Origin: Lateolabrax maculatus
Taxonomy: Eukaryota > Chordata > Actinopteri > Acropomatiformes > Lateolabracidae
DNA length: 64,000 bases
Assembly (NCBI GenBank): GCA_031216445.1
Contig: CM062199.1
Coordinates: 11,573,501 to 11,637,500 of the forward strand
Direction of reading: 5' to 3'
Part shown: positions 25,001 through 36,397 of the stretch, piece by piece
Numbering within the stretch: position 1 is the first letter of the stretch
Layout: each line of letters begins with the position of its first letter
Position numbers and translations under genes: made by a program
Notes under the pieces: generated by a model
Told to the model about the DNA's origin: nothing
What the model saw: the letters and a program-made list of their open reading frames with translations, nothing else
Databases searched by the model: none

Positions 25001-28000
25001 TTAAAATAAAATTGTTTTTATTTTTATTTTGTCCTCATGTTGTCTGCATTTGGCCAATCGTGGTGATAAGAAAAGACATATCATTCAATATCGTAATGAC
25101 CCAGACAATTGGATCACCAGCTGAGATAGATTTTTTTTAAAGTACATTTATAAAAACAGCATTCTTAGGTATGAGAGTTTCATTCTCAGAGATTATCTGT
25201 TTTATCAGGACAGTGTGGGTGTGGTTTGATAAGATTTGATTGACAGTTCCTGGCATTATAAGCAAACAACACAGCAAATCCCTTCACATTTTTATTGAGG
25301 CCTGCTCACTTCAGACCAGTGATACGAGCACAGACTGGGACAGAAATCTGTCATGTGAAATAACCCAAACTTTTCCAACTTTGGATGAAACGTGTCTGTT
25401 CATATAGGGCCTCATTGCTCATAATAAAAAGATAATGTTTCAGGGCCTTTTATAGTGTTGTGTTGGATTTATGTTCAGTGCTGGTTTAACATTTGGTTGG
25501 TCACTGCATTCAGTACCTTGGCACAACCACATCCCTTTCCTCTCTGTATGTTTACCACATGACAACCAAATTAAATAAGCCCAGTGTCAGCCACATTTTC
25601 ACGGATGTGGTTCAGTTCAGGTGTGGTCCAGTATGATGTTTACCAAAAAATACAATTTATAATAAGAAATCATTTTGGCTGGATGCATAACATTCATATT
25701 TATTTCCAGGTCCAAATTTCTGATTTCTTACTGGCTCAGAAAACAGTGTTGCAACATTTTTTGATGTACGGCTTTAATATGATGTAGGACTAAACTCCAC
25801 TCAAGTATAACTGAGTGCCGTGATTTTGTTATACAATGCTTGCCAACACCAGTGACTAAAAATTAGCATGTCTATGCATCACGTTGTGGCATGCTTTATC
25901 TATGTTGGACATGCTGTTGAATGTCCTCTGTCGTGATTGAATGTAGTCACAGAAATATGTGTTTGCGTCAGACAATGTGTTGATGTGTCCTCGGATTATT
26001 GCACCCTATTTCTAGCCTTGTCTAGTCATAAATCCTAAACCCATTTGCTAACAGTCTGACCCATCTAACACAAGTGGAACATAAATACAGTATATCATGG
26101 ATAAATCAGAGTAAGCAAATATTCACAGAAGTGACCAAAAAATATTTTAGATTTCACTGGAATTTCGAATATAGTGGAATATAAAATGGAACATATTTTA
26201 CACTAGGTGGATTCCAAAGTCCAGAAGTAATGCTGCTATGTAATAAAACAACTTTTCCACTCCCAAGCTCTGGCTCTCAGCCATGTCCAACAGGAAAGAG
26301 CTTCAACTACTGTAACATATGTTAAGAATAAGAATAATAAATCTGAATTCTGTCACACTGATTTATTGATATTACTGAAGCTTGTAAGAATGTGTGAAGC
26401 TCAGGATTGAGACAGTTACTATAAATACGTAAAGAGCTTGCTGAAAGGTCTGTCTCTACTTAAGCCTGTATATACAGAGCTGACTCTTAGTCACCTTGAC
26501 CTAGCTGTTGTGTGCTGGCCAGTAGTAGTATACATGAGCTTGTTGTGGTAGGTGACCCTATTTTTGGAGCGAAGGTTTAGTTCCCCTGCTGAGCTGTAAC
26601 ATCATCTCCCTCATGCCCCTTTTTCTGCTAAGAATTATGACTTTCAATGCTGTAAAAGTATTTAAAATATGAGTTTTTGTGCTTGAAATTGCACATGCAT
26701 CATTGACGAAAATATGACAAATACATTCTAGCTGTATAAGACCAGGCTGACCTTCAGTCAGTCTACCGTTTGGTCCTCAGCTGGAGATCTGGTCACAACT
26801 TAAATCCTTGCAACAGCCCAGAATACAGTCCTGCTTTAAGTTTCTGTGAGAAATTCCCATTACAGAGCTGTTGAACTATGTTTGCACAGCGCTGTGACCC
26901 TTATGGTGTAGATGTCTCTGTGAGAGAGTCGATGAATTGTGGCCCAGAGTCATACAGGAAGTAAAAAAAAAATCTTAATTACACTGTGCTGCTCAACATT
27001 CCTAAAATGTATCATGGAGTTATGCCATGGCTCTACATGCTAGTAACATGGGTACATGTCTCACAATAACAGGTTAACCTAAAAAAGAATCCCAATTACC
27101 TTGTGTACAAAATGTGCTGCTCGTCTGTCTTTGTCAAGCTCTAAGTTTCTCTTACATCCCAAAGAGGACTTTTCAGTCTCTCGCTAAAGTTGTATCTACT
27201 AACATTTACCTTGACCCAACATAAATCTGCATGACTAAGGGAGTCTGTTCTCCCCACAAACCTGTGGCTTGAGAACTCATAGCTATACATTTTTATCAGA
27301 TGCAAAGCACCTACTGAAAGGAGGTTGTAGCAAAACTATTTGCACATTCATTTTTAACAAGCTGCAGATTCTCCACAAAGGGGAATTTAAACCGAGCTCT
27401 AAAAATCAGAAAGAGCTGTAATGTTTGTGGCCTGCAGGTGGCACAAGTTTTGAAATTGCTTCAGCTTATTTTCCTTGCCAGTAGATGGTGCACATTGAGA
27501 CATTTTTAGGTGTAAACTGCTGCTGTTCTTTTGTGTTTTGTCTGTAAGTGGCAAGCTGGGACTGAAACTCTTGGCATTTCAGCTCTGCAGTTGGATGATA
27601 CTGACTGGGCCTATTTATTTATCTGGTCATTCATTCTTACATTCAAATATCCATCCAAAAGTCTCCGGATTGTAACCAATGTCTGTCTTACCCTGGTGTG
27701 ACTGCCCTGTCTCATTAACCTCGCCTTCCAATCTGTCTGTCTATTATCCCTGTGTTCATCTTTCTATTTTTTAACTGGGACTACCAGGGAAACCTGCCTC
27801 TACATGTGAATTTATTTGGGTGAACTTCCAAGATATAATTTTGTTCTTGTTAAGGAACCTTGTGTCCATCCATGTGTGAGCATGTTCACAACATGCTGTA
27901 CGTTTCCCTCTCTGTCTGCCTGTCTGAGAGTTTATAAGCTCTTGTTTGTCTCGTCCTCAGTTTCTTTGTCTTGTCTGCTTCTCTTTGTCCTCCCTTCCTT

Positions 28001-29916
28001 CTTCCTTTTTTCTTTCCTTGTCTCCTTCCCTCCATCCCTCCCTGTCTTTCTTTGCTGTCTGTCTCCCTCCCTGTGTCTTTGTGTCTGTCTTGCTGTCGGA
28101 GGTCTGGTCCAGAGAAAGCTACTATGAGAGACTGTGGAAGGTAGAGGTTACAACACTGTTGTGCTAAAAATGAGCTCTGTGTTGGAGAACTTTAAATCAT
28201 TAAGAAAAAATGTCTCCAGTCATTCTAAGATGGGAAACTGTTCATCAACTTTCAACAGCTTCATCTCAACAAATCACCAGAAACCAAGAGAAGAAACATG
28301 GCTGTGGGTTCACCAAGCACCTCTGTTTTTAGCTACTGGTGCACAGCAAAGGAATAGAAAACAATAGAATAGACAAGAGTAGCAGACTCACTCATATCTC
28401 TCAGGAGAAACTCCCTTTGTTATGCAGATTTAAAGTATTTAATACCACACTTCTTCATTTTTCTTTTAACCTTTTCAGCAGCAGTGCATCCTTTTTTAAA
28501 AAAAAAAAAAAAATCAGTGCTTTAAAGAGATGTCTTTGGTGAACGTGCAACCATAACACTTTATACACAACTGCATCACATCTAACCAAAGATTCTACTG
28601 GTCGATTAGTTCCCGACTATAACATAGTTCATACTGGTAATCAATGGATGTTAATGTTTGTCTTATAGGGACATTAGTTAGTTCCAGATCAACTAACAGC
28701 TTGCTGGACTTGCAGCCCAGTGGGTGGTCCCTGTTTTGATTGACAGCTAACCCAGCCACACAAACAGCTCCTAGGGGTTTGTGTGTTGATTGTCTGAATG
28801 ACCCGGTGTCCTGTCTTCTAACATTCAGTTTGGGGGGGAAAAAATAACAAGCATTGTAACTGTATTTTTATTTTCCCCTCTCTGTCTTTCTATTTCTCAA
28901 CCTCTATTCCTCTCTTCACCTCTGTTCTTCTCTCTTTCCATCAATCTGTCTCTCTCTCTGTCTGTAGCCTAGTAGACCTGGCTATCCCAGTCCTCGCTCG
29001 AGTGAAGGTTTTTATCCCAGCTCCCAACATCCTGGACACTACCAGGTACGCACATTTTTAAACTATTCTAAAATAAATTAAAAAGATTAAAAGACAATAA
29101 ATACGAGAGGTAAAGATGTAAGTGTTAACAGACTAACAGCGTGTCTTTTCTCTCTCCTCCCTTCCTTGCTCAGATGGCAGGGTACCCCGGCCCTCACACC
29201 CTCCCATCAGTGCCCAGCGCCCTGTACCCCCCACAGGCTGCGATGCTGGAGACACACCACGCGCACACACACCCACGCCACCACGTTCACACACACTCGC
29301 ATGCGCAGCACCTTCCCCAGCCACATGGACACGATATGGCACTATGGGGCTCTGCGATGGAGGTAAGAAACCAATTTTACACTCATACACAGACACAGAC
29401 AGTATGCACATTCGGCTGAATCATGACAGGGTCAAAGCAATGCTGTCAATATGTTAGGGGCAGAGCAAGTTACTCGTCCAGCTCACATCTGTTAACATTC
29501 AGTCACACTCAAAGTTATTAGAAATAATAAAAGATCTTCAAATGTCATTTTTAACAGTTTACAGTCTCAAAATCCTGAATATGCAACTTCACAGCACTGA
29601 GAGGTTAAATATTATCAAGATCCTTTTGGTTGGGACTAATAGACAAGGCTGCCAGGCAAATAATGCACTTCTCACTGGTGGGCAGATTTTAAGAGACTGA
29701 TCACTTTTTATCATTCAGATATTTAAATGGTACAAATCAATGGCCCATTGCCACCCATTATTTTAGTGTGTATGTCCATCATCTCAGTTCAGCCTCTCAT
29801 CAGTCTGGTGTACATGTGCATGTCTCTCTTCATCTGTGACTCTGTGCGTGTGTCCCTGTACTGGTGTGCATGTCTGCTGCTATGCTTGTCTGTTGTTGCA
29901 TGTTTGTATTTGTGTT

Positions 29917-29951
<35 letters not shown>

Positions 29952-32900
29952 GACAGGGCAGTAGACATGCAGCAGTGTGTAGGCCAGCAGTGCCTGTTAA
30001 TGGAGGAACAGCTGATGATACAACAACAGCAGATGGAGGAGGACCAGAGGTGGCTGGAGCAGGAGGAAAGGCTGCTGGTAACACACACAGCGCACACATT
30101 GGAAAATACACTTACAGACCCAGTTAATAGATACACAATACTAAGGACGTAATAGTACATTCAAATACACTGTATGCTGTTCGAGGCTTCATATTGCTAC
30201 TGTGTTGTGGGCAAAAATGTGCACAACAAATAACATTTATTTGTATATCAGAGGCTGACATCTTCTGTAAGTTAAATATAAGACCATTTGTGTCTTTTTT
30301 TTTATTGTACTTCAAATAAAATAATTATTAATTTGTAAAACCAGTTTTACCCTCAAATTAGCCTAGTGTGTACTTACATATCTGCATAACCAGGAAATTT
30401 TCACGTTGGAAAAGTAGGAGAGAAGGGTCCCTTTTTTGTGTGATGTTGTTGTGCATGGTTCAGTGTGTTATCGCTACCTGTAATGCAAAGCTGTCCTGCT
30501 TACTTCCCGTCATTGACTTGTCAGTTGTGTTGTTGGGGTATTTTTATTTTTTTTGTTTGGTGATGCATGATGTTGTGTTTTCTAAATTTGTTCTCGTCAT
30601 TAAGGACAAACACATATGATGAATTAAATAAATGTAAAAAGTTATTTCTCATAAAGTAGATGTGTAAGCTAAACAGATCTCAAATCACTTCATTATAAGG
30701 ATCAGAATTACATTTGCAGCAATACTGATACTGATTTGATCAAATATGTTACGCTGTCACTGTGACAAAAACTTTTGTAAATGAGATGATTTTTCAACAA
30801 AGTTGCGTTTAGCTTTGGATGGTACTTCTCCAGTGACAATTTAACACCATATATGATGAATACATACATATGAAGTGAAGAAAAATGCATTTGTGTGGCT
30901 CAGTCGCTGATCTTCTGGGGGAACATATATACAGTTTTAGTGATGTACTTACCTACTTCACAAAAGAAAAATATTTTATACTTCCTGTTCCTTACTTTTT
31001 TTAAAATTACCTACTCCCTACCAACAGAAAACAATTTCTACCTCTCCTGCTTATGTTAGCAGTGGAGTGCCAACTGGTTGTGAGTTATTCAACATTAATT
31101 ATATAATGAACATAAATTCATTATAACTGACTTACTAATGTAGTAAAACTCTCACACACAGAAAGATAAATGAACACAGTGTTGCTGTCTGATGAAGTTA
31201 GTGTGAAAAATGTTACCCTCTGACATGAAGACAGGGGAGAGACAGAGGGAGGAACGTTTCATGCAGGATGCATATTTCTTTGAACACTGATTGAAGAAGA
31301 TGTGTGGGGTTTTTGCTCAAGAATTTTATTGTGCGTGTGTGTGTGAGAGAGAGTTTGTAGGCAGGTGTGGCCTGTTTGAATTCCAGGCTAATGATAGGCT
31401 TAGAGAATCTGACAGCGCAGTCAACGGTCTGTCTTTGACCCACAACCACTAACTGACAACACACATTACTGAAAAGCTGGGAAGGCGTGTGTGTGGGTGT
31501 GTGTGGGTGTGTGTGGGTGTGTGTGTGTGTGTGTGGGTGTGTGTGTGTGTGTGTGGGTGTGTGTGTGTGTGTGTGTGGGCACGCACATGGGAAAGTGTGT
31601 GTTGGAGGCTGGTTGGTTTTTATAACACTGTCACTTCAGGGAGGGGGGAGAAGGGGAGGAGAAAGGAAGGATGATTTGGGAAAGAAGGGTAGAAATGCTC
31701 GCGCTCTTGACGGCTCGTTGGTAGCATGCTCTATCACTCCTCCCTCCTCTCCCTCCCTCCTCCTCTCCTTCCCTCTCTCCGTGCGTCAGATATAAGTGTG
31801 CCGGAGGCAGGAGTTTAATCAGAATTCTTGTCTTGATGAAACTGCTGGCACAGACGAGGATACAGGCAGGCAGGCAGACAGGAAAACTGATAGAAGCAGA
31901 CAGAGATACAATAAGATCAGAACCAGATAACAATACAGACACAACACTTCAAACAGCTCGGACACAAACGATTCATCTGACAACTTTGATGAACTCAACA
32001 GCAATGCTGGTCTTTAAGTCCTGTCTTGGAAAACTGGTAGGCAAGGACGTGTGGGAGAGAGTGCGGCTGGTGGGATGTATGGTTAGTTGTATGTGCAGAA
32101 GTGTTTGTATGTGGTAATATTTTGGCTTTTGTTTGTGGACGGCAGTGCAATTTAGGGGATAAATGTAAATCTGAAAAGTTGTGCTCGTGTTGGAAAATGT
32201 TGGTTTGTGTCGGGGGACAAGTCCTGCAGTTTTCGATCCTGCAGCTCTGTACAGTGTGTTCCTGGTTTGATTTGAAGTCTTGTGTACGGAGACTGTGTTT
32301 GGATTAATACGCTTCACTGCTGCGATTCACTCATTCATATCCTCATTCACATAATCATTGTAAGACTTAAGATTAAACTTGGATTTGGACAGTTGGAGTC
32401 TGTTCACTTTCACCTTAGTGAGATCAGTGTAAACTGTCACTCGCTTACTAATTACAGAGTGCTTAATGTCATGTATTTCTTAAATAGCTCTATATGGCAA
32501 TTAAAAGATGTCTATAAATCTTTAGCAAATCAGTAAATCTACTGGTTTAATTGACTTTGCACTATATAATGCGCCAGTCTGACAACAGCAGGGGATATAG
32601 AGCTGATGGCATACCATAAAAGGGTATTTGTCTCAGAGATTCTAGGAATTAAAATTCAATACTGCTTGTTAAGTCACAAACATGCATAATTATAAATACA
32701 GAACTCTTAATCTGTCTCTGTGAATCTCTAATTGGCACCAAATTGTAGGCCTGATCTTAAATACTGTTAATGTACGGAGATATCATATTTATGTTTATTT
32801 GTGTGTTTAGAAACCAGACTCTAGAAGTTCTAGAGGGAGTCTGGACAGAGAAGAAGGTGGACTCCAACCACCGGTAAGTCACTTTTTCTTTTCTGTCTCC

Positions 32901-35900
32901 ATTCATCTCACTGTCAGTTGGTGTTATTCATGCACGCACAGGTTGCGTAAAGAAATACATTTCAACAGGAAAGAGTCGATTGAATTTTCCTGAATGAACT
33001 GTACTTCACATAGCCTTTTAATCATTTTCACAGTAAAAATCATGACCATTTGCCGCTCCCATCGCATAAAAAAGGGAAGTTATTTTCTGTTTGTGTTTTT
33101 AAGAGAGGAGGATGTCTGATAAAGACAAATGTTGACGGAAGTCCACATTCTGGTTGGACTCTCTGCAATTGGCTAGAGTGTGTGTTTGTTTTGATTAGAG
33201 CTGAGGGGATTGATCCAGGGACAGGAAGTGACCTGTTGGGGGTGGGGTCAGCAATGAGGGGTCAACGGATTCCCACAGCATCACCAGTTATTAATAGAAA
33301 ACTGTTCAAGAAAACAAGTAGCTATCTTTATTCATCTCTTTGTCTCAGTGTTGTAACTCAGCATGCGGGTAGTCTGTAGTTAACTGTGCTCTGTTCAAGT
33401 CTGTCCATCAGTAATTACACACTTCAGAGTGCCAAAAGCACCATTCGAGGAAAATATGGTGGATCTGATATCATAGAAAGTCATGAACCTGCAGCTGCAG
33501 CCAAAAGTATGTGTGTCTTACGCACTTTAACAAGAGGTTTGCATCCTTAAAGTTGCTATAAGCTAAAGAATGATTATTTCCCTTAAAGTGAATGTAGAGC
33601 TTAAACCATTAGTTGGATAATAATTTTAGGAAGTCTTCTGACAATTTAGAGACCAAATGATAATTGTTTAAACAAAAAATTAATAAAATAATCATTAGTT
33701 GCAATCATAGTCACATGAATATGTAGGAACACTCTCAGTGTTTGTGAAAGAAGACATAATTTATTGGGTTTCACATTTGTGATCACTTAAGAGCTAACCA
33801 CATCATTTTTTAAATTGAGCACTGCGTTGTAGTTCTGAAATTATTTGCGCAGTGACAGATGCCGTTTTCACTTAGTAAAGCATAATGATGGTTATATGCT
33901 GTCGAAACCGCTTACATATTTTAACATTAGTAGTATTGAAAGGTAACGTCATCACCTTTCCCTCCTGTAATGTTTTTTTGCCTCTCTGTGATTAAGTTTC
34001 TTCTCCTGAAACTACATGATGTTGTTTATCAGAACTTTTGTGTAACTTTACCCCAAAATTGGAATCTCAAGAGCTGAACACAGAGTTGTATGTTGATGCG
34101 TGTTAATGTTGTTGATGCCAGCAGAAGTACGTTGTTGTAGCAGTCTGAAGTTGCCAGAGGCCAGATATTTCTGTCTCAGTAATTCATCTCTGTGCTTGTC
34201 CTCCTCCCATTGAATGGCTGTGGTTTGTGGTGGGAAAATCTCCCTTATTTGTGTGTGTGTGTCTGTGTGTGTCTGTGTGTGTGAGAGTGACAGAGAGAGA
34301 GAGAGAGAAATGCTGTAGTGAAGTATTTTTGGGTGTTGGTGGTTGTCGGACCGCAACACTCTGATGGCACTAAGGCTTTCGAAGCCCTCTGTACTGTTTT
34401 CTCACACAGAAGAAAACAAGATTCAGTAATAATACAACAAAGTAAATATGCCTGGTGCCACTTGAGAGTTTTGTGGCATCATTTTATGCTCACAACCATC
34501 AAATCATAAAGACACGCTGCAGGACTTTTTCCGGTTTTGAAAGGGAAGCACTAACAAAGGGAACGTGTTTTTCTTTTTTCATGTAACCAGACAGAATATT
34601 TTTGTTAACATAAGTAACACAGTGCTAGACCACACACCACAGAAAACAGAAGACCTCCTCAGCCGGAGACAACCGTGAACTCGCTGTGTTTTACAAGAAC
34701 AATTTGAGACGGCGGTGTCGTGTGACAAGAAAATTAAACTGGATTCCGTACATCGTTCAGAACCAGCTGGTTGTTTTTGCCTGTTCTAATTTCCTGTGAG
34801 GCTTCTGATTATGTGTTTGACTGACCACTTGCTAACCCAATATTTTGTTGTTGCGTTTGTTTGTGCAGACAGGAAACCAGCACATATACCAGCCCGTCGG
34901 CAAACAAGGTAATAGTCAGGCCTGTGCAGTCACACAATGTTTTATTCTTTCTTTTCTTTCCGTCTATTAATCTCCCAAAGTATGTAGTTCACACATATAC
35001 CATTACACAGCTCTGTATACAGAGTCTGTATCTCCCACTACCAGCAGATAGAGTGTCAGTCTGTGTGTGTCAGTGTCTGCCTGCAGAGTTTACAATCTGT
35101 TGCCACAATATGACAGATCTGATTGTGAACTCTGCAGCCGGTTGGCCTGCCAGCGAGCAAACCAACCTCTCTTTATATGGACTCAGACAGCGTGTCAAGC
35201 TCAATATGTTGTGTTCTCAGAGCGTGAGCGCCCTGCAAGCAGCCAAATAGAGAGAAAAGAAAATAACATTCAGCTTAACATAGTTTTACAGTTGGGAGAT
35301 TTTGAAAGACAGTGTTTTTATATCAGGAACTGCATTTTTTCTTTGTATTATTAAATTGAACTGATTGTAGGAAGAGCTGAAATAATTTGTTGATTCATCG
35401 ATTAGTCAATCTACAGGTAAATGATAAGCATCAGTTTTGATTTCAGTTGTTTAATAAAGCTTTTTTCACTTTCCAGCCTCACATATGTGAGGAATTTCTT
35501 CTTGTTCTGTATATTATATAATTTTTTATTCAATATATTTGGGTTTTGGACTTTTGGATGGGAAAAACATTCATGGGCTCCTAGAACTGATGTGATTACT
35601 GTTTTGAACTTCTTTTGACTAAATGATTAACCAATTAACTGATGATGAAAATAATTGTTAGTTGCAGCCGTTTACTGATTTTGACTTGATTTTGATGTGA
35701 ACTTCCACTGAGAGATCAGACTCTAAACTGAGAGCTGCTGCTAACGTAAAAGTACAATTTGTCAAGAATTTGTATGAGACTGTAAAACTGTGAGGAGAAA
35801 TAATTTTCACTTTTATGTGTTGTTTCCTGCAGAGCATGCAGCTCCCCCAAAGAAACCCCCTCGACCCGGGGCCCAGAGCCAAGTGGGCAGTCTGGCCTGT

Positions 35901-36340
35901 CTAAATACTGGAGACAGTTACAACGATGGAGTCAAGGTACATACACATACAGGAACTCACACAAACCCAAAACAAAAATACTTGCACACAAACATGCATA
36001 AAGACATACTAATAAAAAAAGAGCACTTAAGAATATACAGAAATAACCAACACCTATAAGAACAGCAGGATGCTTTTACCAAATATACAGGTTGCATGTT
36101 TTTTATTGCTTTGATTACATTAATATTTTCCTTTTTTCTTCTTCTTCTTTGGCTGCTCCCTCTCTCCCTCCTCTTCCTCCTGCACTCTGCCTTACTGTTG
36201 ATCCCTAGCCCTGGCGGGTAAGCGGCACACTGTCTGTGTGTGTTTACTGTGCGTCTTGTCTGCTAGTTGGTCACACCTTGATTCATCTGGTCCTTTCTTC
36301 AATCTGTTCTTTTATTTCTCTGTCCAAACAAATCATATAT

Positions 36341-36397
<57 letters not shown>

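Larger units (their letters stand above)
30078..32810 (+). other. Intron 24 of ptk2
   Basis: This 2.7-kb intron contains a GTGTGG-type minisatellite (31487-31578), a purine-rich then pyrimidine-rich stretch (31630-31780), and the promoter-like segment described at 31791-32036. The remainder is AT-rich with no recognisable gene. Confidence 0.6.
32874..34868 (+). other. Intron 25 of ptk2
   Basis: Two kilobases of AT-rich sequence with a short degraded copy of the AT-rich interspersed repeat (about 33596-33705) and a GT/GA microsatellite (34246-34308). No gene supported. Confidence 0.6.

Noticed and set aside
28113..28140. 28-nt segment between CAG and GTAGAG behind a long pyrimidine tract in ptk2 intron 21
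   Set aside because: In the phase set by exon 21 it reads into TGA within five codons, and no phase joins it to both neighbours. No family match.
14891..32810. Search for miR-151, which lies in a PTK2 intron in mammals
   Set aside because: No sequence like the mature miR-151 arms or its hairpin was seen. It is probably a mammalian addition.
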